From SKVR01 sp964453995 (GTDB lineage Bacteria; Bacteroidota; Bacteroidia; Bacteroidales; UBA7960), in contig CAYVQC010000014.1 of NCBI GenBank assembly GCA_964453995.1, forward strand, positions 13,538-77,537: a stretch of DNA of 64,000 bases. Direction: 5' to 3'. The notes below the pieces were generated by a model. That model saw only the letters and a list, made by a program, of their open reading frames with translations, did not search any database and had not been told where the DNA came from. Positions 8,707 through 17,856 of the stretch are shown here, piece by piece (the first letter of the stretch is position 1; each line of letters opens with the position of its first letter). A program made the position numbers and the translations under genes.

Positions 8707-10236
8707 TTATTCCCATTCAATGGTTGCCGGCGGTTTGGAACTTATGTCGTACACCACTCGGTTTATGCCTTTTACTTTATTGATGATATCGTTGCTTACC
8801 CTGGCCAGGAACTCATAGGGGAGGTGCGACCAGTCGGCGGTCATGCCATCGGTAGAGCCTACTGCCCTGAGGCATACAGCATTTTCATATGTTCTTTCGT
8901 CGCCCATTACTCCAACACTCTGCACAGGCAAAAGGATAGCCGCGGCCTGCCATACCTGCTCGTACAGGTGCCAGTCCTTCAAGCCTTTGATGAAGATGTG
9001 GTCTACCTCCTGGAGAATGGCTACTTTTTCTGCGGTAACTTCTCCGAGGATTCTTATTCCCAACCCGGGGCCGGGAAAAGGATGCCTGTTGAGCAATGCA
9101 GGGCTTATGCCAAGGCTCATCCCTACTTTGCGCACTTCATCCTTAAATAAGGTATTGAGGGGTTCAACCACCTTCAGCTTCATAAAGTCGGGAAGGCCGC
9201 CCACATTGTGATGCGACTTGATGGTAGCCGACGGGCCATTGACAGAAACAGACTCTATCACATCGGGGTAGATGGTGCCTTGTCCCAGCCATTTTACGTC
9301 TTGAATCTTATGGGCTTCATCATCAAAAACTTCAATAAATACCCGTCCTATGATCTTCCGTTTTTCTTCAGGTTCCACAACCCCTTTGAGGGCATCAAGA
9401 AAACGATCGGCAGCTCTTACGCCTTTTACATTCAGGCCCATATGCTCATAAGATGCCAGCACATCTTCAAACTCGTTTTTGCGCAGCAAGCCATTATCCA
9501 CAAAAATGCAGTGCAATTGGGTTCCTATAGCCTGGTGCAGCAGTACTCCAGCTACCGAAGAGTCTACACCACCCGACAAACCCAGCACAACCTTGTCATT
9601 GCCGATCTTATCGCGCAATGCCTGTACCGATGATGAGACAAACGAGGCTGAAGTCCAGGTCTGGGGGCATTTACAGATGTCTACCACAAAGTTTTTCAGC
9701 AGCGCCAGCCCATCGGTAGAATGGTAAACCTCAGGGTGAAACTGTAATCCAAAGGTGGGAGTTTCTGTGTCGCGGTATGCAGCAATATTTACGTCATGCG
9801 AACTGGCAACGATACGGAATGATTCCGGAATCCGGGTGATGGTATCGGCATGCGACATCCATACCTGTGAGTTGTCGCCAATACTGTCGAGCAGTTGTTC
9901 CTGTTTATCAATGAAGGCAAGGTTGGCTCTCCCATATTCCCGTGTGGAGGAGGCTTCAACCTCGCCGCCTTTTTCGCGCGCTATATACTGGGCACCGTAG
10001 CAAATACCCAGCAAGGGCACTTTGCCAAAGAATACGTCAAGATCAATCCGGGGAGATTCATTATCTCGCACACTGTAGGGACTACCCGAAAGAATTATAC
10101 CTTTTACCCCTTTGAGTGAGGGAGGCATATGGTGGTACGGATGTATTTCGCAATATACATTCAATTCCCTTACCCGTCTGGCTATCAACTGTGTGTACTG
10201 AGAGCCAAAGTCTAAAATCAATATCATATCCTGCAT
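8707..10236 (-). CDS. guaA: GMP synthase (glutamine-hydrolysing)
   Basis: Converts XMP to GMP using ATP and glutamine, the last step of guanine nucleotide synthesis. The 509-residue form contains a class I glutamine amidotransferase domain (nucleophile Cys79 in LLGICYGAQ; His and Glu in LQFHPEVYHS), an ATP-pyrophosphatase P-loop (LGLSGGVDSSVAGVL) and the C-terminal dimerisation domain ending KPPATIEWE. The frame extends 12 codons upstream, but a good promoter lies at 10241-10273. The start is therefore MQDM at 10236, or MILILDFG at 10227 if the leader is longer. The gene is complete and ordinary. Confidence 0.98.
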   Translation of the reverse strand: MQDMILILDFGSQYTQLIARRVRELNVYCEIHPYHHMPPSLKGVKGIILSGSPYSVRDNESPRIDLDVFFGKVPLLGICYGAQYIAREKGGEVEASSTREYGRANLAFIDKQEQLLDSIGDNSQVWMSHADTITRIPESFRIVASSHDVNIAAYRDTETPTFGLQFHPEVYHSTDGLALLKNFVVDICKCPQTWTSASFVSSSVQALRDKIGNDKVVLGLSGGVDSSVAGVLLHQAIGTQLHCIFVDNGLLRKNEFEDVLASYEHMGLNVKGVRAADRFLDALKGVVEPEEKRKIIGRVFIEVFDDEAHKIQDVKWLGQGTIYPDVIESVSVNGPSATIKSHHNVGGLPDFMKLKVVEPLNTLFKDEVRKVGMSLGISPALLNRHPFPGPGLGIRILGEVTAEKVAILQEVDHIFIKGLKDWHLYEQVWQAAAILLPVQSVGVMGDERTYENAVCLRAVGSTDGMTADWSHLPYEFLARVSNDIINKVKGINRVVYDISSKPPATIEWE

Positions 10237-10240
10237 GCTG

Positions 10241-10273
10241 CAAAGATAAACATATGGAGGATTATCCCACAAA
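10241..10273 (-). promoter_or_regulatory. Full Bacteroidota promoter for guaA
   Basis: On the minus strand TTTG (10270-10273) is followed after 21 bases by TATCTTTG (10241-10248), matching the TTTG-N19-21-TAnnTTTG consensus in both parts. The box ends only four bases before the ATG at 10236, implying a very short leader or use of the in-frame ATG at 10227. Confidence 0.75.
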
Positions 10274-10339
10274 TTAATTTTTTGTTATTGATAATCCGCC
10301 TGGCAAGGGAACGAATGATTTGCCGCAATGCATTAAATA

Positions 10340-11029
10340 TTAATGGGAATAATCGAGCACCCGCCCCACATACCGTCCATTTTGAATGATCCAGGTTACC
10401 TCATAGTAATGAGGATAACGGCCATTGACCATATGAATGTAAATCCTGTTATTGTCTGCAGAAAGAAATGCCCTGGTCTGGCAGGTTGTGCGCCCGCGAA
10501 AGAAAAGAAACCCGGAACGGCGGCAAAGATTGGGTTCGAAAAGGTCAGAAAAACTTTCCGGAGGAAGAATGGCTGAAAAACCCTCATAATTAACAACTAC
10601 AGAATCTATTTTTCGTTGGGGTATCCGACCGTCGTATCCCCAGTAGGGTTTGTGATCAATATAGATAAGGTAATCTTCACCAGGCACATAACCAAGGGTA
10701 TGCTCCAGGGGTTTGAAGCGGGAAACTGCTATGGAAACACTAACATCATCAAGTAAAAGGCTGACATTGTCAAGGGAGATATCATCAACCTCGAACTCCT
10801 TCAATCCGGCAACAGAATCTTTCCCCATCATGGTGCCCACAAAGGAAAAACTACCGATCTCTGCTCGCAAAACACTATCACTGAGGCCAAAGTAACTCTC
10901 CATAATTGCCTTGTAATCAGGCAAGGTAAAGAACTGCTCCTGTTCCTGGGCATGTACGGCCACAAAAAACAGGAATAACCAGGAAAGTACCAGTTTGCGA
11001 ATTACTATTACCGGTATGTTGGCTTGCAT
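10340..11029 (-). CDS. Unknown exported protein
   Basis: A 229-residue protein that I do not recognise. It has a signal peptide (hydrophobic LVLSWLFLFFVAVHA, cleavage near residue 27), so the mature form is periplasmic or outer-membrane associated. The mature part is rich in alternating hydrophobic residues that suggest beta strands (VSLLLDDVSVSIAV, DSVVVNYEGFSAIL, RIYIHMVNGRYPHYYEVTWII), and it carries two cysteines about ten residues apart (LCRRSGF, TTCQTR). It sits 104 bases upstream of the guaA start on the same strand, but guaA has its own promoter, so the two need not be linked. The frame and the signal peptide make it a real gene. No function is inferred. Confidence 0.75.
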   Translation of the reverse strand: MQANIPVIVIRKLVLSWLFLFFVAVHAQEQEQFFTLPDYKAIMESYFGLSDSVLRAEIGSFSFVGTMMGKDSVAGLKEFEVDDISLDNVSLLLDDVSVSIAVSRFKPLEHTLGYVPGEDYLIYIDHKPYWGYDGRIPQRKIDSVVVNYEGFSAILPPESFSDLFEPNLCRRSGFLFFRGRTTCQTRAFLSADNNRIYIHMVNGRYPHYYEVTWIIQNGRYVGRVLDYSH

Positions 11030-11335
11030 GTGTTACTGATTTTTATGCCACTACAGAAAGATGGGCTGATGTTTATGGGTATAACAAAATTCAGGGCAAA
11101 AGGGTTTGTCAATCTTACTGGATAATGAGTTTCCGGTAAAGAGAATGATTATTTTTGCAAAACAATAATGAGGATAAACCATTGTATATATAAGCAGGCA
11201 TTGCTTGCCATAAGAGCCGAACCGATATACCAGGCAAAAGAGAGCTCCCCCGCCCGTTTCCGGGTGTGGGTTGAATGTTGAATCTTCGCACTTCTTCCGG
11301 AAATAACGTGGACAATAATATAACAAACCAATGTT
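11030..11335. other. Divergent intergenic region, about 306 bases
   Basis: Lies between the unknown exported protein (minus) and yggS (plus). A TATTTTTG at 11150-11157 on the plus strand resembles a -7 box but has no matching -33 element and is about 180 bases from yggS. A 37-codon open frame beginning at 11168 follows it, but nothing supports its being translated. No RNA gene was recognised. Confidence 0.4.
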
Positions 11336-12001
11336 ATGGGATCGATATCAGAAAGCTACAAAAAAATCAAAAACCACCTACCCCCTCATGTAAGGCTTGT
11401 GGCGGTGAGCAAAACCAGGCCCACCAGCGACATTATGGAGCTTTATGAATGCGGACACAGGGTCTTTGGAGAGAGCAAGGCGCAGGAAATGGTGCCCAAA
11501 CAGGAACAGTTGCCGGCAGATATTCAATGGCATATGATAGGTCATTTGCAAACCAATAAAGTGAAGTATATTGCACCATTTGTTTCCATGATCCATTCGG
11601 TTGACAGTCTTAAGCTTTTAAAAACCATCAACAAGGAGGCAGCAAAAAATAACCGCGTCATCGACTGCCTGCTGCAGATGCACATTGCCGAAGAAGAAAC
11701 CAAGTTTGGTCTGGATTATAATGAACTTACAGAGATGCTTTCTTCTGAAGCCTTTCAGAAAATGAAAAACGTAAGGATAAGAGGATTGATGTGCATGGCC
11801 ACCTTTACCGACGATCATGAGCAGGTACGGCGTGAGTTCCGCCAGTTAACAAGCTATTTTCATAAAGCCAGGGAAACCTTTTTTGCTGATGACAACACCT
11901 TCTCCGAAAGATCTATGGGCATGTCTGATGATTACCAGGTTGCAGTTGAAGAGGGAAGCACCATGGTAAGGATAGGGAGCATTTTGTTTGGCAGCAGATA
12001 A
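11336..12001 (+). CDS. yggS: YggS family pyridoxal phosphate homeostasis protein
   Basis: A 221-residue PLP-binding protein of the YggS/PROSC family, which buffers free pyridoxal phosphate and affects amino acid metabolism. The cofactor lysine is Lys26 in LVAVSKTRP. Other family marks are FGESKAQE, WHMIGHLQTNK, IHSVDSLKL, IRGLMCMA and the C-terminal phosphate-binding SMGMSDDYQVAVEEGSTMVR followed by IGSILFG. The ATG at 11336 is used; another ATG five bases earlier is out of frame. It is followed 56 bases later by the SLC13-type permease gene on the same strand. Confidence 0.96.
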   Translation: MGSISESYKKIKNHLPPHVRLVAVSKTRPTSDIMELYECGHRVFGESKAQEMVPKQEQLPADIQWHMIGHLQTNKVKYIAPFVSMIHSVDSLKLLKTINKEAAKNNRVIDCLLQMHIAEEETKFGLDYNELTEMLSSEAFQKMKNVRIRGLMCMATFTDDHEQVRREFRQLTSYFHKARETFFADDNTFSERSMGMSDDYQVAVEEGSTMVRIGSILFGSR

Positions 12002-12057
12002 AAGTAAGAGATAGCAAGGCAAATCCAAACTTTAATTTTGACCTTAATTTTAAAAAT

Positions 12058-14421
12058 ATGATGCCGGATACTGAGATTTTCCTGGTTTTCACAATCCTGA
12101 TTTTTGCTGTAACAATGTTTTTGACAGGATGGCTCAGGATGGACATTGTGGGATTATCGGTATTGGCATTGCTTGCCTTGTTTGGGCTCATTTCACCCGA
12201 AGAGGCCATATCAGGATTCAGCAATCCTGCAGTAATTGTGGTATGGGCCATGTTTATTCTCAGTGCTTCCATATACCACACCGGTGTAACCCGCATGATC
12301 GGGCGGCAGGTTTTAAAACTATCAGGAACACAAGAGTGGCGCATCATTCTAGCCATTATGATTACATCGGGGTTGCTGTCAACCATCATGAGCAATATTG
12401 GTGTCACTGCGCTCATGCTTCCGGTGGTTATGGATATTGCACGACGTACCGGAAGATCACCCTCACGGCTTCTCATTCCCCAGGCTTTTGCCACGCACCT
12501 GGGTGGCCTGACCACTTTGATAGGCACACCTGCCAACCTGCTGGTGAGCTACCAATTGGAGAAAGCCGGATACGAACCCCTTAAGATCCTTGACTTCAGC
12601 TACGTGGGAGGTATAGTAATGCTGGTAAGCATTGCTTTTATTGTTGTCATCGGTCGTCATCTGCTTCCCAGGGGAAAATCCATGAGCCAGCTCAGCCGAA
12701 ACCGTCATAAGGAACTTACCGAGTCATATCATCTTGAAGAAAGGTCCTTCACCCTGACAATAGGCGATACCTCGCACTTTGCCGGCAAAACCCTGGCGCA
12801 ATCAAAGCTAAGACCTGTATTTGGAATCAATGTGCTTTCGCTGCAAAGAAAAGCAGGCAGTATCGTTCGCAATCCCGGGCCTGAAACCATCCTAAAACCT
12901 GGCGATCAGCTTTTTGTGCAGGGACGTTGGGAAGAAATATCGGCCCTGAAAAAATGGAAAGTAGAAAAGCCCGGTAACCAGAGTGTACTGTGTGAAAAGG
13001 TACTGGAAATGGGAGGCAGGTTTTTCCGTATCACCATTGAGCCTTCTTCTTCCTGGGTGGGAAAACCGGCAGAACAACTCATTAAACCCTCCGGATCCGG
13101 CATCAGCATTCTGGCCATAAAACGCCCGGAACAAAGTATGACCAGCGATCCGCGAAAGGTGATCCTGGCAGAGGGGGATCAAATTATCCTGTTTGAAGAA
13201 CCAGGTGTCGAAAAACCTCTCTCTGAAGGGCAGTGGGCTGATGACCAGGTTAGCTTTCAGCCTGTTACCCAAACTCATGAACTGGAGTGCGAAGATCTCA
13301 TTTTTATCCTGAATGTGCCACAGGCTGCAACGACAATAGATGATCTGCCGGCAATCAATCTGTTGCAGTCCGGCTTTCACTTTACTGTGTTGGGAGTTGA
13401 GGATCGTTTGGGGCATATTACCGGATTATCGAAGATAAAAGCAATACACGAAGGCGATCGCCTGGTTGTAGCGGGTAGGAAAGAAGACCTCGTTCTTTTA
13501 TCAGAAATGGAACACGCTACCTTAAAGGACGACGCCCCCCTGGACACCGACCGGCTGGAAACAGAAGAGGTAATTATGGCAGAGGCGGTGCTGGCACCAC
13601 GCTCGATGCTTGCCGGCAAAACCGTTAAGGAAATAAATTTCCGTAAAAAATACGGTGTGAGCGTAGTAGCACTATGGAGGGAAGGAAAAGCAGTAAGAAC
13701 CAACCTGCATCTGCTCCCCCTGCGCTTTGGCGAGGCCCTCCTGCTATATGGCAGGAAAGAAAAGATCACCATGCTCGGCCAAGACAATGATCTGATCCTT
13801 TTGACGGACACCATTCAGCAAACCTATCGTACCGGAAAAGCATTGCTCTCATCCCTGATCCTGGCCATAACCCTTATGATGGTGATGCTGGGTTATCTCA
13901 CCCTTTCCATCAGTGTAATCCTGGGCGTGATCGCTATGGTAGTAACAGGTTGCATAAAAATGGAAGAAGCCTATCGGTCTATTGACTGGCGTTCGGTATT
14001 TCTTATTGCTGGTATGCTGCCCCTGGGTGTAGCCCTTGAGCAAACCGGTGCTGCCAGCCTTATTGCACAGCAAACAGAATCGCTGTTGGGTGCTTCGGGA
14101 CCCTGGTTTGTTCTTGCAGGGTTGTACCTGCTCACTTTGTTGGCCAACCTTGCCATCCATCCTGCCGCCCTGGTTGTGATCATGGCCCCCGTAGTAATAC
14201 AGACCGCAGAATCGATGGGTGTATCCCCCCATAGTTTTATGATCGCCATTGCCATTGCTGCTTCAGGAAGCTTTATCAGCCCTGTGGCACACCCGTCAAA
14301 CCTGTTGGTGATGGGGCCGGGCAGTTATCAATTCTCCGATTACCTCAAAATCGGCATCCCCTTTTCCCTGATCATCATGGTTTTGGTGTTTCTGCTGCTG
14401 CCGGTATTCTGGCCGTTTTGA
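12058..14421 (+). CDS. SLC13-type (DASS/ArsB superfamily) permease with four TrkA-C-like domains
   Basis: A 787-residue inner-membrane transporter. The N-terminal half has about six membrane segments with the family signature SNIGVTALMLPVVMDIA and LIGTPANLLVSYQL. The C-terminal membrane half (from about residue 590) ends with SFISPVAHPSNLLVMGPG. Between them are four segments resembling TrkA-C (RCK-C) regulatory domains, at about residues 230-300, 315-385, 400-480 and 500-570. Each ends in a pattern like GDQLFVQG, GDQIILFE, GDRLVVAG or GEALLLYG. Related permeases such as E. coli YfbS usually carry two, so the cytoplasmic loop appears doubled. The substrate is unclear: sulfate, dicarboxylates and others are used by relatives. 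ATG codons at 12058 and 12061 are both possible starts. Confidence 0.88.
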   Translation: MMPDTEIFLVFTILIFAVTMFLTGWLRMDIVGLSVLALLALFGLISPEEAISGFSNPAVIVVWAMFILSASIYHTGVTRMIGRQVLKLSGTQEWRIILAIMITSGLLSTIMSNIGVTALMLPVVMDIARRTGRSPSRLLIPQAFATHLGGLTTLIGTPANLLVSYQLEKAGYEPLKILDFSYVGGIVMLVSIAFIVVIGRHLLPRGKSMSQLSRNRHKELTESYHLEERSFTLTIGDTSHFAGKTLAQSKLRPVFGINVLSLQRKAGSIVRNPGPETILKPGDQLFVQGRWEEISALKKWKVEKPGNQSVLCEKVLEMGGRFFRITIEPSSSWVGKPAEQLIKPSGSGISILAIKRPEQSMTSDPRKVILAEGDQIILFEEPGVEKPLSEGQWADDQVSFQPVTQTHELECEDLIFILNVPQAATTIDDLPAINLLQSGFHFTVLGVEDRLGHITGLSKIKAIHEGDRLVVAGRKEDLVLLSEMEHATLKDDAPLDTDRLETEEVIMAEAVLAPRSMLAGKTVKEINFRKKYGVSVVALWREGKAVRTNLHLLPLRFGEALLLYGRKEKITMLGQDNDLILLTDTIQQTYRTGKALLSSLILAITLMMVMLGYLTLSISVILGVIAMVVTGCIKMEEAYRSIDWRSVFLIAGMLPLGVALEQTGAASLIAQQTESLLGASGPWFVLAGLYLLTLLANLAIHPAALVVIMAPVVIQTAESMGVSPHSFMIAIAIAASGSFISPVAHPSNLLVMGPGSYQFSDYLKIGIPFSLIIMVLVFLLLPVFWPF

Positions 14422-14502
14422 TGAACAGTTGAAATATCTTCAATTCTCGTTATCAGGTTGAACGAACCACCTAACAGGCACTAACACAGGAATACCAAAG
14501 AA

Positions 14503-14642
14503 ATACTGAAAGGATTTAATATGATATGAATAGCCGCCTTCGCGATTATAAAATACTAAAATCCTGAAAGGATTTAACAACAATAGCCGCCAGTGAAACT
14601 GGTGGTTATAAGAGTGCAAAAAGTCAGAACCCTGAAAGGGTT
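14503..14642. repeat. Array of alternating short and long palindromes (A-B-A-B-A)
   Basis: Three copies of a short palindrome occur at 14503-14515 (ATACTGAAAGGAT), 14561-14573 (ATCCTGAAAGGAT) and 14628-14642 (AACCCTGAAAGGGTT), each followed by TTTAA or CAATA. Between them are two longer hairpins that begin ATAGCCGC: 14530-14549 (8-base stem, one mismatch) and 14583-14609 (12-base stem, GAA loop, two G-T pairs). The stems vary while pairing is kept. The array lies between convergent genes, a typical site for REP-like elements. No transposase lies nearby. Confidence 0.7.
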
Positions 14643-14699
14643 CAATAACTAAGTGGCTTTCATCATTGCATTATGGCTGGAACCATACCCCATTGCTTA

Positions 14700-16127
14700 T
14701 CAATCTCCCACAAAATGCAATAACCTGAAGGGAAACTTTAATCTGATTCCGGTCATTTGATCATAATCATGTATTTGTGTAAAGGGCTTTTTATAATGCA
14801 CAAGAGCATACTCATTCCTTATTTCATTAAGAGCAGCCAGCATCTCAGTCCAGGCAAATAAGTATTCTCCAAAGGGAGTGTTCCCAGAAAGCGTAAGCAA
14901 TATCAAAAAATTATCATCCTTTCGCATCTCATCTGCGATAATTTTTCTCAATTCATATTTATCAATAGGAATATTACTGAGAGAATAACTCCCATTTCTG
15001 TTAATGTCCACTTTAACAATATTGGTAATTGAATCTTTTTCAATTGCAATCCTGCCGATACTATCCTCATCGTTAAACTTTTCCTGGATCATTGTAAAAA
15101 CATAGGTATACATATTGCGATCCTCACTAAAATCCTTCCCTGAAGGATTTACTGCATAACCCAGATGATACAGAGATGCATCATAGTGTATCTGATGCAA
15201 CTGATCAATGATATTCATGGGCACCCTGCAATCCACATGAAGTCGAATATCAAGAATATTCCTGTAAAAACCGGCAAATTCAGAAAGCCATTCCGTAAGC
15301 TTTTCCCGGTAAGCTTCCATCGTTACAATTTCGTTATCAACAATGATATTAGGGGAGGACGGCTGATGATCTCTTTCTTTCATTACAATGAATGCCTGCC
15401 AGGTAAAGGAGTTTTCTCTCCATTGAGGATAGCGAATTAAAGAGGCATCTACTTCGGGCACATTTAGTTGATAGGTGCGGTACACATTCTTCTCCAGTAC
15501 CGTTTCATTGATCTTTCTATAATCCACAAGATTGATTGAAGCAAACAGGAAAGAAAGCCCCACAACGAAAAGCGAAGAAACCAGCAACCATTTTCTACTT
15601 TCTTTTTTGAATGCCCGTCTGAAGGTGACCCAGTTGTTAAGATAGAGCACAAAGATAATGAGGATGGCTTCAGGCAGATAATCGGGGAAGAAACTGATGG
15701 CTTCATAACCATAGGGTATGGCAAAGTAAAAGAAAAATCCTGCCAGCCATACAATCCTTGTAAACCAGAACATGAAATACCATAAAAGATTTCTCTGGTC
15801 GTTTACTATGGAAGCCCTTCGCCTTTGCGACTTGCCGAAAATACGCCGTGGCCTGTCAAACCAAAAGAGGAAGCACACCGACTGTCCCATGATGGTGGCA
15901 ATAAAGGCAAAGAACAGGTTGTAGGAAAACACCTGCCCTGGTGAAAGCACCAACAGATCATAATATTCTGTAACCGTAAACAACCTGAAAGCTTCCCGGC
16001 AAACATAAAAAAAAGCATACAGGGAAAATGCATAAAAAATCCCCACAGCAATACCAGCAAATAACACCGACGGGGGGATGTTCAGTACATTCTGTTCTTT
16101 AAATTGTATGCGTGTATTGTTTGACAT
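14700..16127 (-). CDS. Unknown membrane protein with large soluble C-terminal half
   Basis: A 475-residue protein I do not recognise. The N-terminal 200 residues hold about five or six hydrophobic segments (for example VLFAGIAVGIFYAFSLYAFF and AEAILIIFVLYLNNWVTF), so it is an inner-membrane protein. Residues from about 205 onward look soluble and mixed alpha/beta, with motifs such as NVPEVDASLIRYPQWRENS and IDQLHQIHYDASLYHLGYAV. No known enzymatic motif is visible. Its end faces the palindrome array and the SLC13 gene. About 287 bases separate its start from the next upstream gene, whose end carries a possible terminator, so it is probably transcribed alone. Length and coding quality support a real gene. 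Confidence 0.75.
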   Translation of the reverse strand: MSNNTRIQFKEQNVLNIPPSVLFAGIAVGIFYAFSLYAFFYVCREAFRLFTVTEYYDLLVLSPGQVFSYNLFFAFIATIMGQSVCFLFWFDRPRRIFGKSQRRRASIVNDQRNLLWYFMFWFTRIVWLAGFFFYFAIPYGYEAISFFPDYLPEAILIIFVLYLNNWVTFRRAFKKESRKWLLVSSLFVVGLSFLFASINLVDYRKINETVLEKNVYRTYQLNVPEVDASLIRYPQWRENSFTWQAFIVMKERDHQPSSPNIIVDNEIVTMEAYREKLTEWLSEFAGFYRNILDIRLHVDCRVPMNIIDQLHQIHYDASLYHLGYAVNPSGKDFSEDRNMYTYVFTMIQEKFNDEDSIGRIAIEKDSITNIVKVDINRNGSYSLSNIPIDKYELRKIIADEMRKDDNFLILLTLSGNTPFGEYLFAWTEMLAALNEIRNEYALVHYKKPFTQIHDYDQMTGIRLKFPFRLLHFVGD

Positions 16128-16290
16128 TGCTGGTATATTCTTAATTAATAGAATTGAAATGTTTCTCCCGAGGCAATGGCTACAACAAACACCCTATTCT
16201 ATTGCCGCTGACCAGAGAGCCAATGGATAATGTTTTACATGCATAAGCTTCAGCCGCATGGAGTATCAGTAATATATTGTCACCTCTCTA

Positions 16291-16330
16291 AAAGCAATAA
16301 CCCGCCTTGCGACCAATGCAAAAACGGGTT
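16291..16330 (-). terminator. Possible terminator after the membrane protein gene at 16414
   Basis: Arms AACCCG (16299-16304) and CGGGTT (16325-16330) enclose a loop that itself contains TGC and GCA pairs. On the minus strand the stem is followed by ATTGCTTTTAG, only a moderate T-run. Confidence 0.4.
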
Positions 16331-16413
16331 AAAAATACTTAATTTTTTATTTTCACAAAGAATTATAAGCGTAACATAGTAACCTTATTACGTTGTCCTT
16401 TGCAAAGCATACA

Positions 16414-17289
16414 TTACCAATATCCCGCCTGCCCCTTAATCCTCCTGATCATCATAACAGCACTGGCAATGGTGATGAGGTTGATGGTGGGGATAATAAA
16501 GATCACCGGGATCACATTGACACCATGCATGGCCATGGCAATAATTTTGGCTGTAAGCGCTGTCATAAACAATGAAAGAAAAATCACGTACAAGGTAGCA
16601 TAAAGAAATCCATCTGGTTTTTTCCGGATCAACAAAATTCCGACCACAAAACTTATGGGAAGAAGCAATCCCAGGTCGAATCCCTGTACGATTAGTGTTG
16701 TATAGTGCTGCAATTCAGCAGGATAAATCGATCCATCAAGCAATGGTGGCACAACAATGTTCAACCACAGAAAAGCAATACCTATGGCATTGACCACCAG
16801 GAACCATCCCACAAATCTATGGGGTGCATTGGGAGAAAATATGCCGGCCACGTGTAAGCTGCCCAGCTGGCGCACCGCAAGGAAAAAACAAAAAAAGGAC
16901 AAACCCAGTAAGGCCACATAGGGCAAAAACATAATATTGTACATGCCCATAGCAGTGTAAAAAAGATAAGTTACCAGGAAATAGCCCAGGGTACCTGCCA
17001 GCAAAAAATGCCCCTGCAGGGATCTTTTCCTGTAACCCACCAATGCAATCAATAAAACCGGGATTGCCACAAAAAGGGTTACATAATCCTGTGCTATACC
17101 CTGTATGGCCACATCGGCTGACATGTGCCGGTAAATTCCTTTGCCATAAATTTCAACATCCCGGCCACGGATGGATTCATGCAGAAATTGCCCCGGCCCT
17201 GTGTCGGAAAAGATTCCAAAACCTGCTGCAACAGCAGAGATCAATGCAATGATTACTACAATCAGTGTAATTGTGTTTTCCTGTTTCAT
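16414..17289 (-). CDS. Unknown polytopic membrane protein
   Basis: A 291-residue protein with about eight hydrophobic segments spread over its length, so almost all of it is in the inner membrane. Examples are ITLIVVIIALISAVAAGFGIF near the N-terminus, VTLFVAIPVLLIALVGY, PYVALLGLSFFCFFLAV and a C-terminal VIPVIFIIPTINLITIASAVMMI. One early non-membrane stretch (DVEIYGKGIYRHMSADVAIQ) is conserved-looking and probably faces the periplasm. No transporter signature was recognised. It starts 12 bases after the stop of the barrel-like protein and is the last gene of a likely operon with the HSL-type esterase. Its role is unknown. Confidence 0.75.
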   Translation of the reverse strand: MKQENTITLIVVIIALISAVAAGFGIFSDTGPGQFLHESIRGRDVEIYGKGIYRHMSADVAIQGIAQDYVTLFVAIPVLLIALVGYRKRSLQGHFLLAGTLGYFLVTYLFYTAMGMYNIMFLPYVALLGLSFFCFFLAVRQLGSLHVAGIFSPNAPHRFVGWFLVVNAIGIAFLWLNIVVPPLLDGSIYPAELQHYTTLIVQGFDLGLLLPISFVVGILLIRKKPDGFLYATLYVIFLSLFMTALTAKIIAMAMHGVNVIPVIFIIPTINLITIASAVMMIRRIKGQAGYW

Positions 17290-17301
17290 ATACCGTTAAT
17301 T

Positions 17302-17856
17302 TTAAAATCTTACTCCCAAAAAAAGCATGGGCATGTGGTAAAAATAAGGTGCTTTTTTTACTTCATCCATAAAACTCTGCGGTTTGTTGCTGGAATACAA
17401 ACCAAAACCAAAGGGCCATTGTATATTGGTGTAAAGTGGTACTTCCTTTACCCTGAAATCGAACCGGTAGCCTACCCTGAACTCATTCCACAGGTCGAAG
17501 CCCGAATAATACTTTTTCTCGTTCTTCTCCCAAAAGTCATCATAGCAGGGCCATAATTCATATTCCACATGAAGGTTTTTCCACAAAAACCTGCGATAAC
17601 CCAGTATAAGTGCCGGAGAGTGTGTAGTACCACTTTCCTTTTCTATACTCATATAGGATAGCCCGGTAATAAACTCATCTTTTGGCGAAAACTGGTAAAT
17701 GTAGTGAATCCCGTATATGTTGATCAGGGGGGCCAGGGGAAAAAAATCTATGGAATGTTTGTGCCGGATCTCAGGTTTTCCTGCACTGGCAGGCATACCC
17801 ATGGTAAATACCAAAAGAGCAATCAGCAAAAGGCTTGTGTGCTGTACTGTTTTCAT
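17302..17856 (-). CDS. Exported protein, probable small outer-membrane beta-barrel
   Basis: A 184-residue protein with a signal peptide (LLLIALLVFTMGMPASA, cleavage near residue 25). The mature part consists of alternating aromatic and polar strands (YGIHYIYQFSPKDEFITGLSY, ALILGYRRFLWKNLHVEYELW, FRVGYRFDFRV) and ends in FLGVRF. A C-terminal aromatic residue is typical of outer-membrane barrels. Its ATG overlaps the stop of the esterase gene by four bases (ATGA), so the two are translationally coupled, and the polytopic membrane protein follows 12 bases later. The specific family was not recognised; the barrel call is inference from strand pattern and terminal Phe. Confidence 0.7.
   Translation of the reverse strand: MKTVQHTSLLLIALLVFTMGMPASAGKPEIRHKHSIDFFPLAPLINIYGIHYIYQFSPKDEFITGLSYMSIEKESGTTHSPALILGYRRFLWKNLHVEYELWPCYDDFWEKNEKKYYSGFDLWNEFRVGYRFDFRVKEVPLYTNIQWPFGFGLYSSNKPQSFMDEVKKAPYFYHMPMLFLGVRF

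Noticed and set aside
11051..11331. Several short overlapping frames upstream of yggS
   Set aside because: Overlap each other on one strand, lack motifs and lack a convincing promoter.
14503..14642. CRISPR array
   Set aside because: Repeat units are short, differ in their stems, alternate between two types and have no cas genes; a palindromic element fits better.
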